64,000 bases of DNA from Stomoxys calcitrans (taxonomy: Eukaryota > Arthropoda > Insecta > Diptera > Muscidae): positions 89,602,272-89,666,271 of the forward strand of contig NC_081555.1 in the NCBI RefSeq assembly GCF_963082655.1. Direction: 5' to 3'. The translations under genes and the position numbers were made by a program. Shown here one piece after another: positions 41,206 to 53,022 of this stretch. Position 1 is the first letter of the stretch. The number at the start of each line of letters is the position of its first letter. The notes under the pieces were generated by a model. The model was not told where the DNA came from. It was given only the letters and a program-made list of their open reading frames with translations, and searched no databases.

Positions 41206-44200
41206 TAGGATTAATTGTTTTTAAATGCTATCCTTCAGTCCAAACCGTATGTTTTTTCACATGCTTTTCATTTCTATTTTTTTTTTATATGGAGTTTGAC
41301 AGTTGTTCATGCGAAAACTCGAGCGATTTCCAACCAACCCTATTATGTTATTTCATACCTCTGCTGCAATCGTTACCTTACCTTGTAAACCAGCCTCGTA
41401 GATTTCATTCATGCCATTCTCCTTACTCTGTGTGTTTGTGTGAATAACTACTACGAGCATGTTGCATAGCATTAAGAGTCGTGTGAAAACTTGTTATAAC
41501 CAGGCAAGCAACCACTCAGTCATCCAACATCATCTCGGGGGTAAGAGTTGTAGTTGTTGATTCTACTGGGTTCGTTGGTAGTTCGTGCTGTTTGTCATTT
41601 CTGAGAGCCTGAACTGTTGTCACCATCGACGTTGCTAAATAGTTGGCGTTTTATTTGCCAGATTTCATTTTTCACAAAATGGTCGTCGGCCGGTCGGTCG
41701 TAGTTAGTCAGGTCGATGGTGCTAATAAACCGAAACCGATAGCAATCATTTAGCACCGACTGAGTGAGTGAGTGGTGAATGTGCTGTGCGGTAATCCTTT
41801 CGCATACAATAAATAAACAATAGGGGCGCGCTAGTTGGCCGCCATCGCGCCACTGCACTGCAGAACGGCGTACCTCTTAACAGGTTCCCAAACAAATAGA
41901 GCATCTAAATGCTTACCCTCGGCTCGACATAGCAGCAACAACATCGATCGGAACACTCAAGCGAAGAAAATGAGAGGTACACATTAACATTTTTGTCTCA
42001 GCTCTTGTGGTTGGAAAGGGGTGAGGAGTAAGGCAAGGCTGTGGTAGGTAGCCTTCCAGCCGAAGAGGGTCTCCGACTAGCCCTAGCATTCGGCTGTGCT
42101 GAACTACAATAACAGCTTAAACTTTTAGCAAATTGAACTGACATTAATACCTTGTCGCTGACAAGTATTTTCTCAAATCCCTACACCATGCAGCACCCCA
42201 AATCCGTCCCCGCCAATGTTAGGAGAAAATGCTAAACGAGTGGCGAACGAGAACACCCATACAAATGAACGCCTCCTGATAATCCAACAACGAACGACCC
42301 CTGTCTGCTCTCCCACTCTTACACTTACTAACTGCGCCGGGTCGTCCAACTAAACTCTCGAGTCACCAGTCCAGTAGTAAGTCGGAGGTAACGAACAGAC
42401 TTCTTCTGCTCGTTGAAAAAGCCCCCAAGTCAAGTACTACTCACTCACTGCCGTTTATTCATTCGCCGCCTTGGTTTGGTTGCGAGTCACTTAATACTCG
42501 TAGCGTGTGAACAAATTTTTTGCTTCCATTCCAACCATCCATGCCCATTCAGTGCACAGAGCAAAGCAAATTTGTGCTGTTGCCGGTTTTCATTATAATC
42601 CACAAAATTCTCACAATATGACACGCGTGTTTGTGCATGCCATGCTGCGAACGTCGCCGCCTCTGCTGTCTGTCGGCAGTGCATACTTGTCGGTCTAGCA
42701 CAACGATTCACTAGCGAGTCATCCAACCAGTCAGCCAGCCAACGTGCTTGCTGGCTATTAAATGAATCAGTGATGAAAAGCAAAACACATGATTAGCCTA
42801 CTAACAAAATCAAACAGTCAGACAGCGAAATGATATGTACACACGACGAGTATGTACATATGTATATGCCCCAATCGTCTAGTGTCGTAAACGAGCTTTG
42901 GTCGTTATGGAAGAAGAACGAGAAGGAGGTGTGTTGTTGGCGACAGCGCCAACCTCAACAATTTAACGAAAACAAACGAATCTCATTCATGTCAGGCAAG
43001 CAATGTAAACAATGTCAATAATACTACAACAAGGTACGCTCTCGCTCTCAACTCAAAAAATGCATCGATGTTTTTCTCTCTCTATCTCTTGCATATACCG
43101 GCATATAATTTTATTGCTCTCTCTCTTGGGGTGTCTCGCATGTTGTGTGGGGGGAAAAGCTTCTATAGCAAGTTCCTTACACTCTCCTCTCGAGGCCACA
43201 ACTGCGAGTGACTGAGTGGCTGTTGTTGTTGTTGTTGTTATGTGACTGACTGCATTTGTTTCGTTTCTTCATGTGTTCAAATCCCGCAAAATGTGACTTC
43301 TCATTCTTTTTTGTATACGGCGCTCAGAGTGTAGATTGGCTTCGGCTATGGTTATTTTTTCAGCCGTTGTTGAATATTGTTGTTATTGTTTTTTGTTTTT
43401 CTTTGCTATGCTCCTTCACTCGGTTAAGCTTGAGTGTGTCGTTTCGTTTTGTTTTTTGCTTGAATGAATAAAAAAGAGAAGGTCGTTGTTTGCTGTTATC
43501 GGAGTGTAAGTATGTATGGATGTGTTGTTAAGTTGACTGGATGATTTTTGCCGCTGGTGTTGTTGTTATTTAAAACGTGTTTGTATTCATTGCTCTGAGG
43601 CGCTCGTTCGAACTAGTCAGTATCTGTGTGTAGTTACACTTAAGCGCATATTTATGATATACTGCTCTGTTTTTTTTTTTCTATACATCTTTTATGAGCA
43701 GAGTTGTGAGGTGAATAAGAACAGGGTGATATTAAAGAAATTCACTCACTACTTAGTTGAGAAGAAAGCAGCCAATTTTTTTTTAAACTAGGACTTTGTA
43801 AGAAGAAGATTGTGTAAAACATGGGTCGTCTAGCATGTACGCTTTAGAGTCTTGGATAACGAATGTCTTGAGGATGAAGAGTAGATGTCTTATGGCATTG
43901 CCAGTTGAGTGGGGCAAAACAAAAAGATCTTAGTAAGACTGTCTTCTGGGAGTTGGGAAATTCGTTAATCAGTTAATACGGAACATTCTATTGAATTTAT
44001 AAATCTGAGATGGGTAGACGCATTGTAGGTCATGAAGAATAACTTCATGAAGATCATGCTGAGCTAGATGAAAGAAAGGGTTACTTATCTACACAACCTA
44101 AGATGGTTGTGGCAGCAGTGTGTTGCACACTGAGGTGCTAGCCTTTGCCGATGAAGGAATACTTGGGGTAATCCGGTACGTACAACCAGCTGCCATGAGA

Positions 44201-45000
44201 TTGCTTATACTTTACCAACGGAAAGTCATGACATTATCAAGATCAGGCGCTGGTTAGACTACAGCTGCCTATGCTAAAGTCCGAGCTTCACAGAGGATAA
44301 GATATGCGATTCAAGGACGCATTATACCTATGCTATTCTATATTTTAAAAGGAACCTAAGGGTACGAGTGGATGAGAAACTGGGACTAGGATAAACGGCT
44401 GGACAGGCTAAGGATTTAGTAATCCAGATGAAATGATGACAAGGAAGGAAGATGGGCCTGAAGGGTCATCTCCGGTATACCTCAATATTTTAGAAGAAGT
44501 AAAGGCCAAGTTAACTTCAATACTACAAAATTGGGAAATTAAGTTCACAAACAATTCCGAAGACTACAGAACCTTTGCTACAGTTGCAAGCTCCAGTTGA
44601 AACCCTGCAATGACAACTCCTGGTATAGAAGCGATTTATGTCGCTATAGTAATAATAGACCTTCTGGTCCTATAGCGAATGAGAACTTGAACTTCCAATC
44701 GGAATCAACGTTGAAGAATTACCAAGGGACATACTTAGTATTTATCGGATCAGTAGAAGAAAAGACGGCTTGATTTTTAAATACCAACCTATACACGAGA
44801 ATGGGAAAATGGACCTCTTTGTTTCGCAACTACGAAGAAGAAGATGTGGAATATGACACATAATCCACTTTAGAGGAGGGTTTATAACAAAAAAAAAAGA
44901 AAACTAGAATATATTATAATGAGGATGAGCAAAAGCGAGAAGAACTAAGAGCGAAGATATCTGAGAAGCCGTGGCAAGTTTTTCGAGGAGATACTTAAGT
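41206..45000. other. Repeat-poor island (41.2-43.8 kb) then unassigned DNA
   Basis: 41.4-43.7 kb is rich in ACTCAC/GTGAGT-like words, CT tracts (about 43075-43125), (GTTGTT)n at 43220-43240 and GTCAGT-type initiator-like sites (about 43615). A donor-like 'caacaag' joined to GTACGC occurs at about 43022. 43.9-45.0 kb has broken short frames and may be very old LINE DNA. No gene is called. Confidence 0.35.
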
Positions 45001-45169
45001 CTAACAAGCCACTCCTAAAGGTCACCTGCATTTAGGAACGCATGTCGCAAGTAGAACATAGACAAAGATCGAAGTAATGCGGTGCCGAGTTGGTTTGCAT
45101 AATCGGAGAAAAATAAAATAAGATTTTTAGCAGGTGGGGACGGAAACCGGTATACGGCGAGAGACGATG

Positions 45170-45431
45170 CACAGTGGGTAGAATCGAAAAAACTGCCGTT
45201 TGAGAAATAATTGAAATTTTGAACGGTAAGAGTTGATGTGTTAACGAATTCATGTTTGAAATTGTGTTTTAAAGCGCTAGGTACCACGGGCGTCTTTTGG
45301 CTGGCCCCTGAAGTTGGTCATCTCAAAAATTCGTAAATTTATTTTGGGGTATAACCACTCAAAGAGGAGTTATCTCTACCCTTTCTCAAATGGCAAACTT
45401 TTTACTATTTTTTTTAATTTATCCCACTGTG
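45170..45431. mobile_element. Transib-like MITE with 5-bp CG-rich target duplication
   Basis: 262 bp between CACAGTGGG (45170) and CCCACTGTG (ending 45431). Flanks are CGATG (45165-45169) and CGACG (45432-45436), 4 of 5 identical and close to the CGNCG target reported for Transib elements. CACAGTG is also the heptamer of V(D)J recombination signals, which derive from this superfamily. No transposase is present. Confidence 0.6.
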
Positions 45432-45572
45432 CGACGATTATCCACAAGCATTGATCTTATAACAACTACACTATCAGTCACAGACAAAACCTAGCCTGAA
45501 AAAAGTATGAAACATATTGTCCTCCTACTGAACTTTAAACGTGAACTACCTTTTTTCAAGTGCATCTTCACT

Positions 45573-45785
45573 TATTGCCCTTTTAGACGTCACATCATGA
45601 TCGGAATCATCGTGTGTACGTTTTGATTACAGTTGTTGCCAAAAACGGTACATCGATTTTTTCTTTTCTTTGATTATATTTAATTTTTCTTACTTCATGA
45701 CCCTTTTAGACGGCACATCATGATCGTACTCATCGTTTATATGTGTTGATTACAGGTTTTGCCAAAGACGGTACATCGATCGGTA
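45573..45785. repeat. Direct repeat, about 123 bp x 2
   Basis: 'cccttttagacg' at 45578 and 45701, each followed by 'cacatcatgatcg' and later 'acggtacatcgat'. The intervening parts differ. Confidence 0.7.
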
Positions 45786-45893
45786 ATCGATAGATGCCAT
45801 TCATTGAAAAAAATTAAATGATTTAGATTTTCAGCCCTGAATGATGGTTATGTGTACATGTGACGCATACACATTTGTTTTCACCAAATACTA

Positions 45894-46129
45894 TTGGGTT
45901 GCCCAAAAAGTAATTGCGGATTTTTCATATAGTCGGCGTTGACAAATTTTTTCACAGCTTTTGACTCTGTAATTGCATTCTTTCTTCTCTCAGTTATCAG
46001 CTGTTACTTTTAGCTTGCTTTAGAAAAAAAGTGTAAAAAAAGTATATTTGATTAAAGTTCATTCTAAGTTTTATTAAAAATGCATTTACTTTCTTTTAAA
46101 AATCCGCAATTACTTTTTGGGCAACCCAA
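45894..46129. mobile_element. Mariner-type MITE, copy 2
   Basis: Same family as 27629-27866, same orientation. TA at 45892-45893 and 46130-46131. 236 bp with intact inverted ends. Confidence 0.88.
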
Positions 46130-46167
46130 TATTTCAATGACCATGCATCAGATGTGCCATGTATACT

Positions 46168-47032
46168 TCACATCAGAGCTGGCAAAATATCGAGGGCACT
46201 ATCGAGATTTTATCTTTGGCTGAATATCGATTGATATTTTTCCTATACTATTTTTTTCCGACACTACCGGCAAAGTTAATCTTTTGCAAAATTAAACAAA
46301 AACAACCGATCCGATACTGAATATATCCTTAAAGATATATTGCGCCTACATAGGGCGCAATTTTTATCCGATTGGGTTAAAGTTTTTGTTTGTTTCTCTT
46401 TCGAGACGAGCTCAATGATCGGTGATGCAAATGGAAAAGGAAAGCCAAAGATAGCAACACACACCAACCACTATGGGTTAGAAGACTTTTCAACCATATT
46501 AGGTGTGATGGCTTCAAGAGCCGTGCGTTGGTTTGTTGTATTTGAATCGTATTAATAGCGAAAACGCATCTATGATACAATCACCACTTTAACCAAGCTC
46601 GACTACCCCGCTTATTAGCTGTACTTTTCCCAATGCATGTATTTTTGTGTAATGAAAGACATTCTATCTGTGACAAATTACACTTCTTCCGTACTAAACA
46701 TGCTTTTGTCCATCTGTTGGAAGTTGTATTGATGGCTTCGAACGCTAAGACAACGTCAATGGCTCTCGCCGTTGCTTCGTGTGCCAAGGTTCGAATCTTG
46801 GCCGGGCTTGAAAAAAAAAATTAGCTTAAAATTGTACAATAATTTCTCTCATGACTTCCAACTGACTTTGTTAAATTCGGTTTTATTTGGTATGTGCATT
46901 GATATTTCTTCTATATAAATCGATTTGCTGATTTTTACTTCTCATTTTCTTTTGAAATATAGATAATAGGAAAATAACGATAGTATCGATTTTTATTGAA
47001 TGTTGCGTACATCAATAGTCTGCCAGCTCTAT
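46168..47032. mobile_element. Possible hAT-like element with AGAGCTGGCA ends
   Basis: 'agagctggcaaaatatcg' near 46174 and 'agtctgccagctct' ending near 47032 are inverted; the next 40 bases inside also share 'atcga' motifs. No clear 8-bp duplication, so the call is weak. The interior contains short 153-family pieces (46325-46400, 46820-46940) and a tRNA-like B box. Confidence 0.35.
46775..46815 (+). other. tRNA-like B-box remnant
   Basis: 'ccaaggttcgaatcttggcc' forms a T-arm-like hairpin with the B-box consensus GGTTCGAATC, followed by an A run. No complete tRNA cloverleaf is seen, so it is probably part of a SINE. Confidence 0.4.
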
Positions 47033-48409
47033 CTTCGCTTCCCATGATTCTTCATTGACGCACCCTGTATTTGACATTCGCAAGACCAAAGCATAACATT
47101 TTATTCAAGAATTAATCCGGAAGGTCGGGTGTTAGACTTTCCGCTGCGATATGCCACCGAGAAGAAAAACATTGATTCGACTTGGTTGTTGGGCTGACAC
47201 GCAAAAATATAATTCGCCGCCGCTATTATCGCAATGGTCGAGGCGGCTGCTATCATCATGGGCAAGCTTTTTGTAACTTATAACATTCTCTCGTGCCGCT
47301 TAAGCCTGTATTAGTGTTGTTGTACATGTTAAATATGTACATACAGAAATTTTTGAGTTTTTCGCCACTGCCGCTGTAACCAACCAACGACTACTGACTT
47401 TGTTAACAAGTTTTGTAGTCTTTTCGCATCTCATTATGGGGCCCATCAAACTTTTATTGGTTGTGGGGCATGTTCTGTGGCGTTCGGTAAGTAAGCACGG
47501 ACGTCGGTTTCCTTTTTACAACAGCCGAGAACGCCGTTGAAAAAGTTTTTTTTTATCCAGACAATAATACAAACACATGCACACACAAAACCAGCAACGC
47601 CTCGACGACTTTGGAATTGTTGTTTGAGGCATAGATGACAGTGACTATGTGAACGATTAAAATTCGCTACGTTGAATTAGCTACCATTGCCCCAGCGTTG
47701 GCCTGTCCAAGAAGTGTCAAACAAATCCTGTTCTGGTTTGCTTTGCAACTTGTTGGTTGGCTATTTGTTTGGTTCGTAGCTTGCTGTGCGTCCCCAAATG
47801 ATGCAACACTGCTGCCAAAGTGGTTGTGCTTATTTGTCACGAATTCCGTTAGGCATAGGCATTGTTGTGACATTTGGTTTGATACTCATGTCAAATATGT
47901 TTGAATGCAAGAAATGGAGTATGGTTTTTGTATTTTGTGTTTGCTCTAAAAGCATGACTGGGCGGACGAGTGGGGGAGGGGTGTTTAGATAAATATTGCC
48001 AACTCACAACGATTGTTTGTTGTAAAAATGCAAGCAATGCTTGTTTCAGATTAAATTGTGTTAAATGATTTTTAATGATTTTCTCTTTGGCATTGCCATT
48101 AAAGAGTTACGATGCTGTTTAAGGCATGTACTCTGCTCTACATTAGGGTTAGGTGTTGCCATAGTTATTATTTTGTTTGACTTTTTTGGGCCATTTCGTT
48201 GTTCTATATACGTATGCACATACATAAGTATTATATATAGCATTAATTGGGGAAATGGCATGGCATGGCAAGGATTTTCGTGTCATGTTCCACAGAAAAT
48301 TTTAAATTTAATAGTAAATCATTTGTTTAATAGAAAATGTTGGAGATATTTTGCTTTATTTTGGAAGAAATTTGTAAAGAAGAATTTGTCAACATTTTAC
48401 TTTTATTTT
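47033..48409. other. Repeat-poor stretch, no gene recognised
   Basis: A strong donor sequence GTAAGTAAG follows 'gcgttcg' at 47486, behind a 17-codon ATG-led frame (47436 on). Overlapping ORFs on both strands (47667-47992, 48065-48451) have no domain. Confidence 0.35.
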
Positions 48410-48530
48410 AGTTGGCCATTACAGAACATTTATTACACTAGTCGAACGTAGAGTGGAACGTAACATTTCCAAGCGCCTCGATCTTTGCGCTTCTTCTCCA
48501 ATCTCTGACACTCAGTTTTGAGATGTCTTT
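48410..48530 (-). mobile_element. 3' end fragment of an RTE-like LINE
   Basis: 'ccaagcgcctcgatcttt' and 'ctctgacactcagttt' match the 3' end of the LINE at 61236-63350. Confidence 0.55.
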
Positions 48531-49130
48531 CTCTATTTGGAACCATCCGTATAGAAGTCTGTGTAACTTCTATTACTAGGGATATCGTAGTTCCAATCGG
48601 TTCTATCAGGAATAGTGGTAGGGTGTAATCCACACTGCCTGGAACAACGGTCATTTTATTAAGGATAACACAGTGTCCGTAGCCGCCACTGGACCAAAGA
48701 GAGAGCTCCTTAGCCTCACGGCAGTGGTCGGTGCAATTTGTATAGCCTCTAGACATTGTCCAAAGGCATTAGATGTAGCATTAAATTCAGTGCATCAGAT
48801 GGTGTCGTCCTCAGTGTATCTGTGATACACAAACAAGCCATCCTTTGTATCCGGTTGAGTATTGAACAGTAGGTGGACTTTTTAAGCGCCGTCCACCAGA
48901 CCACAACACTATATATCATTATAGTTGGATTGACGTTACTCTGGTTCCACGGATGGATCAAACCCTGAGAACAGTAGCTGTACAGATCTACATTGAAGAT
49001 CCAGGGACTGAGATCTGTAACCGACTTCCTGATCATAATACGGTACTGCAGGCAGAGATCTAGGTGATCAAGTAATTCGTGAGGTATATATATGTATATC
49101 GTTAACGCAAGGACGTCAAGTATGAGCATG
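48531..49130 (-). pseudogene. LINE reverse transcriptase C-terminal fragment
   Basis: The reverse strand reads ILNRIQRMACLCITDTLRTT, then PSDALNLMLHLMPLD, the region after the palm in RNase H LINEs (RVQRLACVGITG-type at 63840). GYTNCTDHCREAKELS follows in another frame. Confidence 0.65.
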
Positions 49131-49720
49131 TTAACGGACAGAAAGCTGGATATCAGGGCTATAAAACAATACGGTAAGGCCTAAGACGGTCTTGGAGTGT
49201 AATGCAGAGATTAACACCTTCTCTGAAAATGGCAAGATCCGCATTGTTTGGGTTGCAGGCCATTTCTGGGTAAGAGGAAACAAAAAGGCACTCGATTTTA
49301 CCGTGGGAGCCAGAGGACTGCCATCAGTAAACCAGATGTATGCGAAGCATTTCTGTGCGACACAGTCCGAGGCAAAGGCAAAAACGACAAACATGCTTGT
49401 AGCCTTGTGAGACAGTGAAATGGTCGGTAGGACGGCGAAATTTCGTTGGCTGATCGTTAGAAAACGACTATTTCTCAGAAGAAGCAGGAAGGATGTTATG
49501 ACGCGTAATGTTATATAGGACTAGCAACGCATTTATGCAGAATAGGTGCGGCAAGTGACAGCGTGTATAGGGCGTGCGAGAAGGATGACGAGACTTTAGA
49601 ACATTTCCTATGTCAATGCTTGGCTTTTGAGGCTAACAGACTGCGGCACTTAGGTCAGGATACAATACCAAACTGGGATAGAATCGAAAATACTACTAAA
49701 AAATCTGCTGTTTGAATAAG
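48950..49720 (+). pseudogene. Broken RNase H and zinc-knuckle of a LINE
   Basis: Reads in pieces as YIEDPGTEIC, TVLQAEI, FSENGKIRIVWVAGHFWVRG and RIGAASDSVYRACEKDDETL, matching 51163-51708 and the knuckle at 31785. The second Asp strand is rearranged. It overlaps the opposite-strand LINE piece in a short zone, so boundaries are approximate. Confidence 0.65.
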
Positions 49721-49769
49721 GGTAGAGACAACTCTTTGCAATTTCAAATGGTTAGATACCTACGCGTAA

Positions 49770-49925
49770 GGGCCTTCGACATCCCTTTTCAATTTGGCCC
49801 AGATCAGTTCTGATTTCGATATAGCTGCCATAAAGACCGATCTCTCGACTTAAAATCTTGGCCCCATAAAAGGCACATTTATTGTCCGATTTCGCTGAAA
49901 TTTGACACAGCCCTGCAAATATATC
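49770..49925 (-). repeat. Single unit of the 153-bp repeat
   Basis: 'gatatagctgccataaagac' and 'gtccgatttcgctgaaattt' match one unit, closest to the 1048-1700 subfamily. Confidence 0.5.
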
Positions 49926-49929
49926 TGCA

Positions 49930-51110
49930 TTGTGCTCTACTCTCTAATATCATTTATTTGAACTCCATATTGCCATTGGCCTCAAAATTAGATATCAAAT
50001 TCGTTTTCTAATCTCAAATACCTTTTATTTAAACCCCTTATTGCAAAAGTCAGCAAATATGTCCGGTTTGCTGACTTTTAGACCCAAATTGTTATGGTGA
50101 GCAAAACGTCCTATTTGGGGGTTACTATGGGGGTGGGCAGTTGGTCCCGAATGTTGGTATCAGATTCGTGGTGTATTCCCAAATACCTTTCATTTGAGCC
50201 CCATATTTCCATAGTCGGCGAACATGACCGGTTTGGGGGTGTTTTAGAGGATGGGGTGGCTGTTCAGTGACTTAACAGTGCCTTAAAAATATATATCAGA
50301 TTCTTGTTCTATACTAAAATACCTCATATTACAGCCCGATATTGGAATGGTCAGCAAATACGTCATATATGGGTGGTGTTATGGGGGTGGGGTGGCCCCA
50401 TAAACACTTTTCCCGAATATTGCTTTACTTCCAAAGACCTCTCATTTGAGCCCCGTCCTCTTTGGGGGGTGTTTTTGGGAGGGGCGACCCCCCAAACCCT
50501 TGGCCTCACATTTGGATAGCAGATTCGTATTCTACACCAAATACCTTTTATTTAAGCCCCATATTGCCATGTTCAGTAAATAAGACCTGTTCGGGGGGTG
50601 TTTTGGGAAATTGGTGGACCCCCGGAAACTTGGTGCCACATTTGGATATCAGATTCGCATTTTACTCGCAAATACCTTCCATTTGAGTCCCATATTGCCA
50701 TGGTCGGTAAATATGTCCGATTTAGGGGTGTTTTGGGGGTTGGGGTGGTCCCCCTAACACTTGGTCCCACAATTGGATATCAGTTACGTTTTTTTATCCT
50801 AAATACCTTTCATTTGAGTCCCATTTTGTCGTGATTGGTCTAAATATAGGTTTGGTAGGTTTTGGGGTGGGACGCCTTCCACCCCCTAGGTACCCCATCT
50901 GAAATTTGGATACCAATTTTTTATTTTTAGGTTACAATAAGAGAGCACAAAAAATTTCGCTTAAATCGCACCACCCATTTACGAGATCTGGCGTTTCTGA
51001 AAATTAGGGTAAGGGGGAGGGTCCGCTCCCCTTCAGATATCATAAAATGTAGTACCCTATTTTCACCACGGGATCATTTGGCACCATCAGTAAGTCTTTT
51101 GAGTCTTTAA
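49930..51110 (+). repeat. 131-bp-period repeat element, forward
   Basis: Units contain 'aatacctttcatttgagccc', 'atattgccat' and 'gggtgttttgggg'; markers at 50561, 50692 and 50823 are 131 apart, with earlier units irregular. The right end (50930-51110) is non-repeated and matches 54805-54960 in reverse and 40950-41130. ORFs here are meaningless. Confidence 0.75.
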
Positions 51111-51800
51111 GGAACACACAATATAATCATCGAGGAGACAATAGGAAATCTGGAAGGAAGGGATGGTTTACGATCGGATACCTGAGATGAACGTGGGAGT
51201 GGAGTGCGAGGCACTGCTGCTATCGGCACAGTCTTGGATTGACGGAACCCAAGTATTGCCATCTGGACGATCATGTTACACGGAGAGATCAAAGCTAGAG
51301 GACAGAGTGGGCCTGGTGGTCTACATTGAGAGCCCAGGGATGGAGATCTGTTTTAGACTGCCTAACCATAAAACGGTCCTGCAGGCGGAGATCCGGGCGA
51401 TCACGGAATGCGTGAAGTGGTGTAGTGCAAACGCAAGGACGTCGAGTGTGAACATTTTTACCGACAGTAAAATTGCCATAAGGGTAATACCAACCAGGAC
51501 GGTAAGGTCACGAACAGGTTTGCAGTGTAAGAAGGAGATTAACGCCTTCTCTGAGGATGGCAAAATCCGCATCGTTTGGGTGCCGGGCCACAACGAAGTA
51601 AGGGGGAATGAAAGGGCAGACGATTTGGCGTTGAAGGCCCGGGGACTGCCGTCAATAAACCTGGTTAAACCGAAGCCTTTCGGGTCGACGCAGTCCGTAT
51701 TGTGTTAAAGGACTGGGCGAGGAATGTGGTCGGTAGGATGGCGAAAATCCTATGGGGGATCCAGATCGTGAGAGGACGAGGCTATTACTGAAAGTTCAGT
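51111..51800 (+). pseudogene. LINE RNase H fragment, 181-codon open frame
   Basis: 51163-51708 is open and encodes an RNase H domain: CYTERSKLED, FRLPNHKTVLQAEIRAITE, VNIFTDSKIAIR and IRIVWVPGHNEVRGNERADDLA. The first catalytic Asp of the usual YTDGSK is Glu here, and Gly is Arg, so the enzyme is probably dead. The knuckle and the reverse transcriptase are missing. It is the sense-strand counterpart of 11884-12282. Confidence 0.75.
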
Positions 51801-51865
51801 TTAGCTTTTGGTATCATAGCAGGACACATTGGACAAGTGAGTGGTTTTACTTAAGAAAGGCAAGT

Positions 51866-51871
51866 TTTATT
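51866..51871 (-). terminator. Poly(A) signal of the four-exon gene
   Basis: AATAAA on the reverse strand (tttatt on the + strand), 120 bases after the stop codon at 51991-51993, a normal distance for a short fly 3' UTR. Confidence 0.5.
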
Positions 51872-51990
51872 TTAAACTTAATATAAGAAAAATAAATAAA
51901 TAATTTGTAGATAAGTTTCTATTTACAGTGAAATGTGAAACCAGTTCACTTTGGATTCAACTTCGTCATTTTTGTACTTTAGCTCCTCCA

Positions 51991-52462
51991 TTAGTTAAAT
52001 TTTAATTTTCGATCTCCTCTCATATGTAGCCAATGGGCATTTCTTCTCTCAGCCAGAAGATTGCGATAATTTTGTCTTTCCTCAATGTTGTTACTCTCCA
52101 CAGAATTGCTACCTTCTGTGGGTAAGTTCACACTGAGATTATCCTCACTATTGTTGGTCTCCGCTTCAGCCTCGTTGCTCTGTGTCACTTCTTCGGTGGG
52201 TTCATTGGCTTGACTTTCTTCGGAGCCTTCATTTTCAATGAAAACACACTCACTATTGACCGCCGCACATTCGTGGTAGTTATGGGCTCGGCCCATTTCA
52301 TTATTTTCATTGGTATATTTGGCAAAGAAGCTGCGACCTATGACCCGGAAGGCCATGGCTGTCAGGGGATTGCGTTTGGAGCGGAATTCCATTTCACAAA
52401 TGAAACGACGCCGGCAGGCCTTGGAATCCAGACCCAAGAACATGAACATGAAGTTGCCAATT
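51991..52462 (-). CDS. Exon 4 of the four-exon gene (C-terminal 157 residues)
   Basis: The acceptor is 'ccccttag' ending at 52463. One base completes a Lys codon begun in exon 3, then the frame runs to TAA at 51991-51993. It encodes IGNFMFMFLGLDSKACRRRF, then ICEMEFRSKRNPLTAMAFRV: a hydrophobic strand, a Cys-x5-Cys pair (C225, C231) and basic residues, which looks like the conserved core of the protein. The remainder is rich in Glu, Asn, Ser and Thr and ends in a short basic segment (MRGDRKLKFN). C...RRRFICE loosely recalls the CLLRAICE signature of insect DM4/DM12 proteins, but the resemblance is too weak to name it. The ORF can be read further upstream through the intron, which is fortuitous. 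Confidence 0.75.
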
Positions 52463-52523
52463 CTAAGGGGGGAGAAGTAGATTGTGAATAATTTGTTTCT
52501 TTGAATTTTAGGGGTCATTTTAC

Positions 52524-52799
52524 TTTTCCTCATTGATGGGGGCCATTTGTCTGATTTCTTCGTTTGTTTCCTCTTCTTCGGCTTTTTCTTCTTCATCATT
52601 GTCTACATTACGTTTAATGCGAAAAGTATGGCTTTCCGGAGATGTTGTATCGGTTATGATATCCGGGCTGCCAAAAGATCCCGAATAGGCTGAATAAGGT
52701 TCAAACGAGGGGGAGCTGGGTCCACTAGAGCTCCAGGGTGAACTTATGATCTCAGAATGATCCGATGAATAGGGTATGTGATCGTGATGGGAGTAAGAA
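52524..52799 (-). CDS. Exon 3 of the four-exon gene (Ser-rich and acidic region)
   Basis: Acceptor 'tcttttaag' ends at 52800; donor GTAAAA starts at 52523. 276 bases: the first completes a His codon split with exon 2, the last two start a Lys codon. Encodes SYSHHDHIPYSSDHSEIISS, a Ser/Pro/Tyr-rich stretch, then HTFRIKRNVDNDEEEKAEEE. The run of acidic residues suggests an exposed flexible region. Without splicing the frame would stop at TAA two codons after the donor. The 61-base intron that follows is of the usual fly minimum size. Confidence 0.72.
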
Positions 52800-52862
52800 C
52801 TTAAAAGAAAACAAAATATTTTCATTTCATGTTTGGTTAGTTAGGAAAATTCCCCAACTTAC

Positions 52863-53022
52863 TGGGGTGGATGATCGAGAATGATCTCAGGTTGACATTT
52901 CTGGTGGGGCCACAGATAGCGTAGGCCCAAATAAATAGCACTGCCTACGAAAAAGGACACTATGACAATCTTGACTTTGACCAAATAGGCAATGGCCAAA
53001 GCATGCCAACCCCACATGTGAT
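52863..53022 (-). CDS. Exon 2 of the four-exon gene (membrane segment)
   Basis: Acceptor 'cttttacag' ends at 53023 after a pyrimidine tract; donor GTAAGT starts at 52862. 160 bases encode HMWGWHALAIAYLVKVK, then IVIVSFFVGSAIYLGLRYLW, a strong hydrophobic segment of about 20 residues bounded by Lys and Arg, followed by PHQKCQPEIILDHPP. Most likely a single membrane span. The published-looking alternative frame (52887-53072) is a shadow. Confidence 0.75.

Noticed and set aside
44000..45000. Phrases resembling a retroelement (tagcctttgccgatgaagga)
   Set aside because: Suggestive words only; no continuous motif order in any frame.
46633..46824. Possible tRNA gene
   Set aside because: Only the T-arm/B box is convincing; no acceptor stem or anticodon arm could be built.
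52210..52491. 93-codon + ORF opposite exon 4
   Set aside because: Shadow of the - strand coding exon; the spliced - strand frame explains the sequence.
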